Positions 34,297 through 41,845 of a DNA stretch of 64,000 nt are shown here, piece after piece. Source of the DNA: Candidatus Proelusimicrobium tauri (GTDB lineage Bacteria > Elusimicrobiota > Elusimicrobia > Elusimicrobiales > Elusimicrobiaceae). The notes under the pieces were generated by a model, which was not told the DNA's origin, made no database searches, and saw only the letters and a list, made by a program, of their open reading frames with translations. The stretch lies in assembly GCA_002311025.1 (NCBI GenBank), contig DBYY01000001.1:1-64000 (forward strand), written 5' to 3'. The first letter of the stretch is position 1. The number at the start of each line of letters is the position of its first letter. Made by a program: the position numbers and the translations under genes.

Positions 34297-36261
34297 TCAT
34301 TTTACCGTGCAAAAACCGATAGTCGCAGCGTCTTCTATATCTTTTAGATTTTGCTCTTCCAACAGCATTTTAACTAAAGTTTTGGTATCTTTATCAAAAC
34401 CCATAATTTCGGCTTTACTTTTTGTTAAAGTAAAATCTGCCGGCGTAAGATGTCTTAAAGAAGAAATATCTTCGTCGTTTACTTTCAAATTAAAAAAGTA
34501 TTTAAAGGCAATTTTTATTTGTTTTTTAGTTAAAAAATCATATTTAACTTTAAAAGTAAAACGGCGCAAACTTGCTGGGTCAAGATTATCCATTAAATTA
34601 GTCGTGCAAATAAAAGGATAGGGGTGGCTTTCCATCCAGGTAAGCATTTCATTGACGGCGGTTTTCTCCCAAGAATAATGGGCGCGGATTCTATCCTGCA
34701 AGAAGGAATCTGCCTCGTCAAAAATTAAGAGGGATTTTTCTTCCTTTGCTTCCGCAAAAGCCATAGCGATATTTTGTTCTGTCCTGCCGACATAAGGACT
34801 AAGCAAATCGGATACTCTTTTTTGGCGATATTTTATATTAAGAACATCTGCTAAATATCTTGCATAGGCCGATTTACCCGTGCCGGAAGCGCCATACAAA
34901 CAAAGAGAAAAGTTTAATTTTCCTAAATTGACTAATTGGTTTTTGAGTTTTTCCAAATCTAAATCTGTATTTAACAATTTTGGGTAAAAGGCAATTTCTG
35001 TTGATTTTTTAAGAGGTATTTTTACGCCGTTATTCATTGCTTGGCGCATAATATCTAGGTGTTCTTTTACCACGTTAATATCGCCGTTAACCATTTTTGT
35101 CGCTTGAACGGAAGCAGATATCATTGAAGGCGGAACAACGTAAGTCTTAGCCAAAGAAAGAACTTCGCTCGGTTTTGATGCAATTTTATTTTCTTTTAGA
35201 TATTTATCCCAGATTTTTTGTCTGATTTCCAAAGGCGGCGTTTTAAAATGTATAGCAAGCGTAAAACGGCGGACAAAGGCCTTATCCATTTCGCTGATAT
35301 TATTTGTGGTCCAAATAACAGGGATATCATTTTCTTCAAGCAGGCGGTTTATTTCCACTTTATTACATTTTGTCATACCGTTAGAAAAAATGGCATTGGA
35401 AAAAATATCTTCCGCCTCGTCAAATAAAAGGCAGGCATTTTCTTTTTTGCTCAGTAATCTTAAATTCCTATAAAGCGCGTGTAAGCGATAATTTTTGCTT
35501 TCTTCCGTTTGTTTCTCCTCCCCTACGGTGTAAAGTTTATTTCTTGTTTCGCCCGCCAGCATTTTGGCAAAGGCGGTTTTGCCGGTGCCGGGCGCGCCGT
35601 AAAGCAAAATGTTTATTCCTTTTTTTATAGGATTATTTAGTATTTTAAGGGCAAAATCCCTTTCGGGAATATAAGTAAAATCTTTGGCTTTCAAATCACT
35701 TTTTAAAGGTTTACCAAGCAAGTTATCTATACAATTTTTAAGGGCGTGGGTATTTTCCCTTAGCAAATTAGATGTAAAGGAAGAAAGGGCAAATTTACCA
35801 AATTTCTCAGCAATTAGACCTGTTTTAATCAAAAAAGAATTTGGATGGACATATTTGACTATACTCTTTTTGAAAAAAATTGGTAGAATAAAAAATTCTA
35901 TTCCTGAAGAAATATGATTCACTTTAAATAAAAACTCTCTAAAAGTTCTGTTTTTATTACACATATGCAAAATAGATAAAATTTCCTGTTCTATAGGACA
36001 TAACCCAAAAAGTTTTGCGATAATTTCTATTTTCTTATCATCGTTTGTTCTTTGGGTTTTGTCATAATTTTTGCTAAATTGTCTTATTTGTTTTCTTATT
36101 TTGTCGCATATTTCATCATTAGATAGTTTTTCATTTTCCTGTTTTGTTAAGGGCAAGATATTAAGTTCGCGATTATAACTTAACAATCCATATTCGTAAA
36201 TATCCCCTGTATTCAAGATTTTGTCAATATAGTGTAGGGCTTTATAGTCTTGATTATTCAT
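34297..36261 (-). CDS. Tandem double-AAA+ ATPase
   Basis: 654 residues. About 200 N-terminal residues have no recognised domain. The first AAA+ module has Walker A GAPGTGKT near 219, Walker B CLLFDEAED and sensor-1 WTTNN followed by FVRRF. The second has Walker A GASGTGKS near 456, Walker B LLIFDEAD and CTTNLMD followed by SLRRF, so both carry apparent arginine fingers and should be active. Such tandem AAA+ proteins form unfoldase or remodelling rings. GAGAGG precedes the start. It is divergent from a WYL regulator 119 nt away and upstream of the deiminase-like gene, spaced 11 nt. Target unknown. Confidence 0.8.
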   Translation of the reverse strand: MNNQDYKALHYIDKILNTGDIYEYGLLSYNRELNILPLTKQENEKLSNDEICDKIRKQIRQFSKNYDKTQRTNDDKKIEIIAKLFGLCPIEQEILSILHMCNKNRTFREFLFKVNHISSGIEFFILPIFFKKSIVKYVHPNSFLIKTGLIAEKFGKFALSSFTSNLLRENTHALKNCIDNLLGKPLKSDLKAKDFTYIPERDFALKILNNPIKKGINILLYGAPGTGKTAFAKMLAGETRNKLYTVGEEKQTEESKNYRLHALYRNLRLLSKKENACLLFDEAEDIFSNAIFSNGMTKCNKVEINRLLEENDIPVIWTTNNISEMDKAFVRRFTLAIHFKTPPLEIRQKIWDKYLKENKIASKPSEVLSLAKTYVVPPSMISASVQATKMVNGDINVVKEHLDIMRQAMNNGVKIPLKKSTEIAFYPKLLNTDLDLEKLKNQLVNLGKLNFSLCLYGASGTGKSAYARYLADVLNIKYRQKRVSDLLSPYVGRTEQNIAMAFAEAKEEKSLLIFDEADSFLQDRIRAHYSWEKTAVNEMLTWMESHPYPFICTTNLMDNLDPASLRRFTFKVKYDFLTKKQIKIAFKYFFNLKVNDEDISSLRHLTPADFTLTKSKAEIMGFDKDTKTLVKMLLEEQNLKDIEDAATIGFCTVK

Positions 36262-36322
36262 AATTTTTACCTCTCAATTTGATTTAAAATAAATGCCGGT
36301 AGTAATGCGGTAAAAGATATTG

Positions 36323-36328
36323 TATAAT
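36323..36328 (+). promoter_or_regulatory. -10 box of the first WYL regulator gene
   Basis: TATAAT lies in the 119-nt gap between divergent genes, giving a leader of about 46 nt with GGGAG before the ATG at 36381. The gap is a natural site for autoregulation and for control of the AAA+ gene. Confidence 0.5.
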
Positions 36329-36380
36329 TTGGAAGCGTCAACAATATGTCAGGGAATTTTGCTTACGACGGGAGTATTTT

Positions 36381-37301
36381 ATGGATAACAAAATCACAAG
36401 ACTTTTATATGTATTAAACTGCCTTGATAAAGGTGAAATCAATTTACAAAAGGTTGCAAAAGATATGGACGTTTCCGTTCGTTCCGTGCAAAGATATATC
36501 AATACCATAGAAGAGGCAAAATTCCCAATTCATAATCCGCGTCCCGGTATTTGGACTTTTGTTGAAGGTTTTAGTCTTTCTAAAATGAAAATAACTACCA
36601 AAGAAGCCAGCGTTTTGGCCTTTTTATCCGATATCGCAAATGCTATGGGAAAGGATTTTTCAACGGCTTATCAAGGGCTTTGCCTCAGAATAACCGCTCC
36701 TAATCAAGATAATCCCTTCTTCTTAAAAATAGTCAAAGGACTTAATTTCGAAGATACTCCTTTGACCCAAACTTTAAGTCTTGCTATACGCAAAAAACAA
36801 TACCTTTCGGTAACTTATAAAAGCCAAACAAGCCAAATGAAAAAGGAACATCTTGTTATGCCTATAAAAATTGCTTGGTATGAGGGGTTTTGGTATTTAA
36901 TTGCTCTTGGCGAAAAAGAAAGACTGTTTAAGTTCCGTTTAGATAGAATTATCAAGGCCGATATCCAAAAAAAGACCTTTAATTTGGACCAGACTAAATA
37001 TGCCGACCTTATGAAGCAAAGTGTAAATATTTTCTTTGAGGGGGAAAGGAATATTGAAGTTTCCCTAAAAGTTGATGCAAAAGTAGCGCATTATTTTAAA
37101 CAAAAAAACTATTTCCCCGAGCAAAAAATAATCAAAGAAGAAAAAAACGGCGATATTATTCTGTCTTCTAAAATCAGTAAGTCAGAAGAGATTTTAATGA
37201 TAATTTTTCATTGGATACCCTATATTAAGGTTTTAAGTCCTAAGGAAATTAAAGATAAAGTCAAAAACCAAGTAAAGGTCTATCTTAAAACTCTTAGTTA
37301 A
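36381..37301 (+). CDS. WYL-domain transcriptional regulator (first)
   Basis: 306 residues. An N-terminal winged helix-turn-helix fills residues 1-60 (VAKDMDVSVRSVQRYINTIEEA). A WYL domain follows at about 130-215, with the namesake motif as WYLIAL after KIAWYEGF, and a C-terminal WCX-type extension runs to the end. WYL regulators sense nucleic acids or second messengers and often control phage-defence and DNA-repair genes. It diverges from the double-AAA+ gene, and a second WYL gene follows 38 nt later. Good GGGAG ribosome binding site. Confidence 0.88.
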   Translation: MDNKITRLLYVLNCLDKGEINLQKVAKDMDVSVRSVQRYINTIEEAKFPIHNPRPGIWTFVEGFSLSKMKITTKEASVLAFLSDIANAMGKDFSTAYQGLCLRITAPNQDNPFFLKIVKGLNFEDTPLTQTLSLAIRKKQYLSVTYKSQTSQMKKEHLVMPIKIAWYEGFWYLIALGEKERLFKFRLDRIIKADIQKKTFNLDQTKYADLMKQSVNIFFEGERNIEVSLKVDAKVAHYFKQKNYFPEQKIIKEEKNGDIILSSKISKSEEILMIIFHWIPYIKVLSPKEIKDKVKNQVKVYLKTLS

Positions 37302-37327
37302 AAAAGACTTACTTCTGTCAAATTTAG

Positions 37328-37333
37328 TAAAAT
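37328..37333 (+). promoter_or_regulatory. -10 box (TAAAAT) for a leaderless WYL-regulator mRNA
   Basis: ATTTAGTAAAAT ends 6 nt before the ATG at 37340 and no ribosome binding site is present, so this second regulator could be expressed from its own leaderless transcript. Confidence 0.55.
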
Positions 37334-37339
37334 AAAAGT

Positions 37340-38110
37340 ATGTCAAAAGAAATTACAAGCAAAACCAAACGCCTTGCACAGATACTTGCCTTGCTTGAGC
37401 AAGGGCCTATTTTGGTTCAGGACTTATCTTTAAGGTTTGGGGTATCTTTTCGCACTATTCAAAGGGATATAAAACTACTTTTAAATACCCAAATGCCACT
37501 TATATCGCCATCGCAAAGTATTTATAAGTTTGCGGAAGGTTTTTCGCTTAAAGCCGTGAATTTATCTTGCGAAGAAACAGCCCTTATATCGGTTTCTTTT
37601 GATATCGCAAAGCAAATAGGGGAAAATTTTTCCGCAATACAGCAAGAAATTCCTAAGCGTTTTAGTCCGAAATCTTTTGAAAATTGTATTTTCGGCGCGA
37701 CGCATAATGATTTTGCCGCTCAAGAAAATTTAGCACATGGTATAATAGAATCTATTGATAAACGCTATGTTACTAGAGTTTTTCTAAAAGATATCAGAAA
37801 AATTCGCAGTTTATATCCCGTTAAACTCTTACGTTTGTGGGACAAGTGGTATATAGTAAGCGTAAATCCGGAAAAAGAGATTCAATATTTTGCCCTTGAA
37901 AATATTGATGAGTTAATTCTTCCAACTAATCCCAAAACCGGCACAGGTTATAATATTTTCCGCTACCATCCTTTTGTAGATTGGCTGATTTGGAAAAAAG
38001 CACATCAATGGGTAATTGACCTTAAACCAACCCAAGAACAGAATACAGAATCTAGCCAAGAAGTTGTTTTATCCACCACAGAAATAGTACCTAAAACCAC
38101 GCAGAATTAG
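37340..38110 (+). CDS. WYL-domain transcriptional regulator (second, short)
   Basis: 256 residues, paralogous to the preceding regulator. The helix-turn-helix spans residues 10-60 (LSLRFGVSFRTIQRDIKLLL), and the WYL domain at about 135-200 carries WYIVSV in place of WYL. It then stops short: the WCX extension is replaced by a short aromatic segment and a Ser/Thr/Gln-rich tail of about 25 residues. It may act as a heteromeric partner or a desensitised variant of the first regulator (inference). Confidence 0.8.
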   Translation: MSKEITSKTKRLAQILALLEQGPILVQDLSLRFGVSFRTIQRDIKLLLNTQMPLISPSQSIYKFAEGFSLKAVNLSCEETALISVSFDIAKQIGENFSAIQQEIPKRFSPKSFENCIFGATHNDFAAQENLAHGIIESIDKRYVTRVFLKDIRKIRSLYPVKLLRLWDKWYIVSVNPEKEIQYFALENIDELILPTNPKTGTGYNIFRYHPFVDWLIWKKAHQWVIDLKPTQEQNTESSQEVVLSTTEIVPKTTQN

Positions 38111-38151
38111 AAATCGCCAAATTATCTTGCACTCAAAATATCTTTAAATAT

Positions 38152-38165
38152 GACACTTAAGTGTC
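38152..38165. promoter_or_regulatory. 14-bp palindrome upstream of the 38193 promoter
   Basis: GACACTTAAGTGTC is a perfect palindrome 27 bp upstream of the -35. It could be an operator or, as a 5-bp stem followed by GTGTTTT, a weak terminator for the regulator gene. Confidence 0.35.
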
Positions 38166-38192
38166 GTGTTTTATAGAAAAATACAATCAACC

Positions 38193-38221
38193 TTGACAAA
38201 GCGTTCATAATTTGCTATAAT
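38193..38221 (+). promoter_or_regulatory. Consensus sigma70 promoter
   Basis: TTGACA (38193-38198) and TATAAT (38216-38221) with a 17-nt spacer and TGC before the -10 make this the best-matching promoter in the window. The transcript would start near 38228 and run about 350 nt before rmuC; the leader contains AAAAAGAC/GTCGTTTTTT and CTCCC/GGGAG pairings. Confidence 0.8.
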
Positions 38222-38345
38222 ATTAGCATAGAAACAAGTGAAAAAAGACTCATAAATGTCGTTTTTTATATTTTATCGCATAACACTCCCATTAGTGACC
38301 TCTTTACAGGGAGGGATCTCTTTTCCATACAAAAGATTCTGGTAA

Positions 38346-38564
38346 AGAAAAATTCTTAAAACAGAAGACGAAGTAAAAAACGCCATAGAAAAAATTAAAA
38401 ACAGAGTTGCAGCAGGCAAAGCGGAAAATTACTATGATTTCTTTATTAATCTTTATAAAGACTTTGTCAAAGCCACCAAAAAGGTTTTTTTGAACGCGGA
38501 AGATTTTGACGAAGCACTTTTTGTTTTATCATTTTTTAACAAATTTGTTGGTATAATAATTTAA
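38346..38564 (+). pseudogene. Start-less coding remnant upstream of rmuC
   Basis: An open frame of about 72 codons ends at TAA 38562-38564 with strongly protein-like composition (…KAENYYDFFINLYKDF…), yet it has no ATG, GTG or usable TTG near its beginning. The adjacent frame upstream (from 38299) is also open and would join it by a one-base shift in the A-run near 38357-38361. I read it as a decayed or frameshifted small gene, or a gene using an ATT start at 38352. The family is not recognised. Together with the promoter at 38193 it fills the 467-nt space between the regulator and rmuC. Confidence 0.4.
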
Positions 38565-38577
38565 AAGGAGAAAAAAT

Positions 38578-39957
38578 ATGATGACAAATATAATTATAGG
38601 AATATTGATTTTTGTTGTAATAGGGTTGGGTTTATTATTGTTGAAGCAACAAAAACAACTAGGTCGTGTAGAAGAATTGGAAAGAACAAACCAAGATCAA
38701 AAAGAGCAGAATACAAAATTGACTAATGAACTTAACGAAACAAAAAAACTGCTGGATGATGTGAATTTGGATAATGCTAAATTATCCGAGAGAGAAAAAG
38801 CTCTCCAAGATATGAAAAAGCAACAGGAAGCAGATATAAAAAATTTGATTGAAGAACAAAACAAAAGATTTAATGCTCTTCAAGAAAGTGCGGCTAATGA
38901 ATTTCAAAAAATAACTGCCGAATCGCGCAATATCTTCAAAAAAACAGTAGAAGATTCCATTAAGGAATCAAAAACCGAACTTGAAACAAAAAGTAATGAG
39001 TTATATTCTCCGCTCAAAAAACAACTTGACGATTTTAATGCCCAAGTTTTCAATTTAAGAAAAGAATCTGCGGAAAAACATATTAATTTACAACACGCCA
39101 TAGATAAAACTTTGGAAATGAACGATAAACTCGGCAAAGAAGCCCACGATTTAACAGAAGCCTTAAAAATGCCCAAAATACAAGGTAATTGGGGGGAAAC
39201 TATTCTTGAAAATGTGTTTAATACAGCAGGTTTGCGTGAAGGTATAGACTATGAAAAGCAGTTTTATTTACAAGGCGAGGATAGGTCTAGGCAATTTGTG
39301 GATTTCGTTCTTAATTTGCCGCAAGGCAAAAAAGTTGCTATTGACTCTAAAATGTCCATAAACAGTTTTAAAAATTGGGCCAATGCCGAAACCGAAGAAG
39401 AAAAAAATGCTTTTCTTAAAGAACATATCAAAGCCATCCGCGACCGCATCGACGAATTAAGCGGAAAGGAATATCAGCAGAAAATGAAAGACAGCGGCCT
39501 TGATTTCATCTTTATGTTTATTCCTATTGAATATGCTTATTTTGTGGCAATGCAAGCGGACATTTCTTTAAATCAATACGCAAAGGATAAACATATTTCC
39601 ATAGTTACCGTATCAAACTTATTTGCGATTATACAGGTAGTGGACCGCATTTGGAGCGTAGAAAAAATTAACGAAAATACAGACGCAATTCTTAAATTAG
39701 GTAATGAAATGATAGAAAGAGTCAATCGTTTTAAAGACCGTATGGACGATATTCAGGATAAAATCAAAAAACTTGATAAGTCTTATAACGAAGCGGAAAA
39801 GAGTCTTACAGGTCAAAAAGGTATCATAAAGACCGCCCAAAAATTAGAAGACCTTTCCAAAAACTCTTCTAAACTTGATAGTTTACTTGAAGAATCTAAA
39901 ACAAATAGCGAGGCAGATAATATTTTATTAGACAACAATTCAGATTCTTCAAAATAA
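38578..39957 (+). CDS. rmuC: RmuC-family DNA recombination protein
   Basis: 459 residues. A membrane helix at residues 4-21 is followed by a long coiled coil (about 25-135) and the RmuC domain (PF02646) from about 150 to 400, with GNWGETILENVFNTAGL, VDFVLNLPQGKKVAIDSK and FMFIPIEYAYFVAMQ. The Asp-x-Lys in AIDSKMS is the PD-(D/E)xK-type nuclease core proposed for the family, which limits inversion at repeats and restricts foreign or damaged DNA. AAGGAG precedes the ATG, and a second TGGTATAAT -10 lies at 38552. It borders the WYL/AAA+ block. Confidence 0.93.
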   Translation: MMTNIIIGILIFVVIGLGLLLLKQQKQLGRVEELERTNQDQKEQNTKLTNELNETKKLLDDVNLDNAKLSEREKALQDMKKQQEADIKNLIEEQNKRFNALQESAANEFQKITAESRNIFKKTVEDSIKESKTELETKSNELYSPLKKQLDDFNAQVFNLRKESAEKHINLQHAIDKTLEMNDKLGKEAHDLTEALKMPKIQGNWGETILENVFNTAGLREGIDYEKQFYLQGEDRSRQFVDFVLNLPQGKKVAIDSKMSINSFKNWANAETEEEKNAFLKEHIKAIRDRIDELSGKEYQQKMKDSGLDFIFMFIPIEYAYFVAMQADISLNQYAKDKHISIVTVSNLFAIIQVVDRIWSVEKINENTDAILKLGNEMIERVNRFKDRMDDIQDKIKKLDKSYNEAEKSLTGQKGIIKTAQKLEDLSKNSSKLDSLLEESKTNSEADNILLDNNSDSSK

Positions 39958-39990
39958 GAGATATTCGCTAAAATTGTTATTTAAAATAAC

Positions 39991-40080
39991 GATTCCATAA
40001 AGAGTGTACGAGGGACAAGCCCTTTGACTACACAGCAACCTACCGCAAGGCAAGGTGCTAATGCTTGAACGATGGGAACT
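39991..40080 (+). promoter_or_regulatory. SAM-I-clan riboswitch
   Basis: The conserved core is present in order: GAGGGAC, GCCC, GA, CAGCAACC and AAGGTGCTAA. P1 is formed by TTCCAT (39993-39998) with ATGGGAA (40072-40078, one bulge), and P2 by GTGTA with TACAC. The P3 element is short and I see no proper P4 hairpin after AAGGTGCTAA, so it may be a compact SAM-I or SAM-I/IV variant. The 3' strand CGATGG can pair with the CCATCG of the following terminator, giving a normal antiterminator. No methionine or SAM gene follows. Confidence 0.8.
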
Positions 40081-40105
40081 AAAACAAATTCGCAGTAAAA
40101 AAGAT

Positions 40106-40129
40106 CCATCGGAGACGATGGGTTTTTTT
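40106..40129 (+). terminator. Riboswitch-controlled intrinsic terminator
   Basis: CCATCG and CGATGG form a perfect stem closed by a GAGA tetraloop and followed by seven T residues. The CCATCG arm is complementary to the riboswitch 3' strand, so ligand binding should switch between the two structures. Confidence 0.9.
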
Positions 40130-40171
40130 ATATCTTCTCCGGTGGAAAAATAAAAAAACAGGAGAATATTT

Positions 40172-40300
40172 ATGAAAAATGAACAAGAATTTAAAAAACT
40201 ATATTTGAGTATTTTTGTCTGTCAATTAAAAGATATTCAATACGGAAAATGGAAAGCGATGGATAGATATTTAAGTTTTATGAGTCTTAGAAATGAATAA
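40172..40300 (+). CDS. 42-residue protein downstream of the SAM riboswitch
   Basis: A short frame begins with ATG 8 nt after CAGGAG and ends at TAA 40298-40300. The product is charged and aromatic (starting MKNEQEFKKL), without membrane helix. A second start with nearly the same first nine codons (MNNEQVLKEI, 40293-40328) overlaps its end and stops after 11 codons, so the locus looks like a decayed tandem duplication. It is the only reading frame placed to be controlled by the riboswitch. It may be a real micropeptide or the remnant of a deleted methionine gene region. Confidence 0.4.
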   Translation: MKNEQEFKKLYLSIFVCQLKDIQYGKWKAMDRYLSFMSLRNE

Positions 40301-40365
40301 TGAACAAGTATTGAAAGAAATTATTTAACTGCAAAAGAAGTTTTGTAAGGTCGCCCAATATTTGA

Positions 40366-40371
40366 TAAAAT
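40366..40371 (+). promoter_or_regulatory. Extended -10 of tRNA-Glu
   Basis: TTGATAAAAT (TG-n-TAAAAT) ends 14 nt before the mature 5' end of the tRNA. Confidence 0.5.
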
Positions 40372-40385
40372 ATATATAAATAAAT

Positions 40386-40459
40386 GTCTCGTTCGTCTAG
40401 TGGTCCAGGACGCCGCCCTCTCAAGACGGAGATCACGGGTTCAAATCCCGTACGAGACG
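40386..40459 (+). tRNA. tRNA-Glu (anticodon CTC)
   Basis: A 74-nt cloverleaf: acceptor GTCTCGT pairs perfectly with ACGAGAC, the discriminator is G, and the T-arm is ACGGGTTCAAATCCCGT. The anticodon loop CTCTCAA gives CTC, reading GAG. The anticodon stem CCGCC/GACGG has one C-A mismatch at the fourth pair, where many bacterial tRNA-Glu have C-G. CCA is not encoded. A T run and a large inverted repeat follow directly. Confidence 0.9.
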
Positions 40460-40461
40460 TT

Positions 40462-40583
40462 TTTTTGTCTAAGTCTTTTGATTTTATAGTGCGTTATGCC
40501 TCACTCATATACTCGGGGTTGCCACCCTCTCGTGGTATACTTCGCTCGGCAAGCCTTCTCTAAAATCAAAATACCGACAAAAA
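40462..40583. repeat. Structured intergenic inverted-repeat element
   Basis: TTTTTGTC (40462-40469) pairs with GACAAAAA (40576-40583), and TTTTGATTTTA (40476-40486) pairs with TAAAATCAAAA (40561-40571). The enclosed 74 nt are markedly GC-richer than the surroundings and contain further pairings: TTGCC with GGCAA and CCAC with GTGG. It could be the tRNA terminator grown into a larger stem, a non-autonomous repeat, or a structured RNA. No transposase is nearby. Confidence 0.5.
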
Positions 40584-40636
40584 TATTCCTTCTGTTTTAG
40601 AATAAAATTTCCTAAAAAATCCTTGCAAATGTTTCT

Positions 40637-40675
40637 CTGTCGGATACTTCGGCCTCCGGCCTTCACAGTATACTC
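40637..40675. repeat. Second GC-rich intergenic hairpin element
   Basis: CTGT…ACAG encloses CGGCCTCCGGCC in an otherwise AT-rich gap, and it shares short strings (GATACTTCGG, GTATAC) with the element at 40501-40560. The two may be diverged copies of one small intergenic repeat. The remaining gap to ychF is AT-rich with no gene. Confidence 0.4.
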
Positions 40676-40725
40676 TTCCTCTTTTCTTTTAATCTCTGCT
40701 CTATTTTAGAATCTTCTAAATTTAG

Positions 40726-40731
40726 TAAAAT
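40726..40731 (+). promoter_or_regulatory. -10 box of ychF
   Basis: AATTTAGTAAAAT, the same box as before 26994, 37340 and 53175, here with a leader of about 35 nt containing AAGGAA before the ATG. Confidence 0.5.
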
Positions 40732-40771
40732 ATATAAAAGTAGTTCTACATTATTTTTAAGGAAATTTTTT

Positions 40772-41845
40772 ATGGATATTGGAATTGTCGGCCTGCCTAA
40801 TGTGGGCAAATCAACCCTTTTTAATGCTTTAACAAATGCGGGGGCGCAAGCCTCAAATTACCCTTTTACTACTATTGAGCCAAATGTAGGCGTGGTGGGT
40901 ATTCCCGATAAGCGCCTTGACGAACTTTTCAAAATTTTTAATCCGCCAAAAAAGACGGCTGCCTTTATTCGTTTTGTTGATATTGCCGGTATCGTTAAAG
41001 GCGCAAGCAAAGGCGAAGGTCTTGGCAATAAATTCCTTGCAAATATTCGCGAAGTTGACGCAATTATCCACGTAGTGCGTTTGTTTGAAGATGAAAATAT
41101 TACCCACGTTTCCGGCTCCGTTGATCCTTTACGCGATATTGAAATTATTGAAACCGAACTTATGCTCGCCGATTTGGAAAGTGTGGAAAAAATGCTACCT
41201 AAACAAGAAAGCAACGCAAAAAGCGGTTCCAAAGAAGCCAAAGAAAAACTTGAAGTTTTAAAAAGATTAAAAGAGTGCCTTTCCCAAGGCAAACCTGCCA
41301 GTTCGCTTGGTCTAACCGAAGAAGAAACAAAAGAATTGCAACTTTTAACCTTAAAACCTATGCTCTATGTCGGCAATAATTCCGAAAAACCCAATACCGA
41401 AAACGCTAAAAAACTAAAAGAACATGCCGAAAAAGTCGGTGCCGGTTTTGTTGAATTATGCGTAAAATTTGAAGCCGAAATTGCCGAACTCAGTGAAGAA
41501 GAAAAACACCTTTTCCTTGCCGAGAGCGGTTCTGATTATACAGGACTAGAAAAAATTGTCCGTGCCGGTATGGCCCTTTTAAATATGTGCACATTTTTTA
41601 CCGCCGGGCCGGAAGTGGAAGTTCGCTCTTGGCTTATACCTGTGGGTTGTCCCGCACCAAAAGCGGCGGGCAAAATACACAGCGATATTGAACGCGGTTT
41701 TATCTGTGCGGAAGTCTATGATGTCAAAGATATCCTAGAATATAAAAGTGAAAAGATTTTAAAAGAAAAAGGCCTTATCCGCCAGGAAGGGCGCGATTAT
41801 ATTATAAAAGACGGGGATGTCTGTGTCTTTAAGTTCAATGTCTAA
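40772..41845 (+). CDS. ychF: YchF/OLA1-family ATPase
   Basis: 357 residues, the expected length. The P-loop GLPNVGKST is at residues 6-14, followed by TTIEPNVGVV, the DIAGIVKGASKGEGLGN switch region, and a coiled-coil insertion at about 130-200. The C-terminal TGS domain is IHSDIERGFICAEVYDV. The family hydrolyses ATP, associates with ribosomes and is linked to stress responses; the N-x-x-E G4 variant seen here as YVGNNSE agrees with ATP preference. The downstream methyltransferase gene overlaps its end. Confidence 0.95.
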   Translation: MDIGIVGLPNVGKSTLFNALTNAGAQASNYPFTTIEPNVGVVGIPDKRLDELFKIFNPPKKTAAFIRFVDIAGIVKGASKGEGLGNKFLANIREVDAIIHVVRLFEDENITHVSGSVDPLRDIEIIETELMLADLESVEKMLPKQESNAKSGSKEAKEKLEVLKRLKECLSQGKPASSLGLTEEETKELQLLTLKPMLYVGNNSEKPNTENAKKLKEHAEKVGAGFVELCVKFEAEIAELSEEEKHLFLAESGSDYTGLEKIVRAGMALLNMCTFFTAGPEVEVRSWLIPVGCPAPKAAGKIHSDIERGFICAEVYDVKDILEYKSEKILKEKGLIRQEGRDYIIKDGDVCVFKFNV

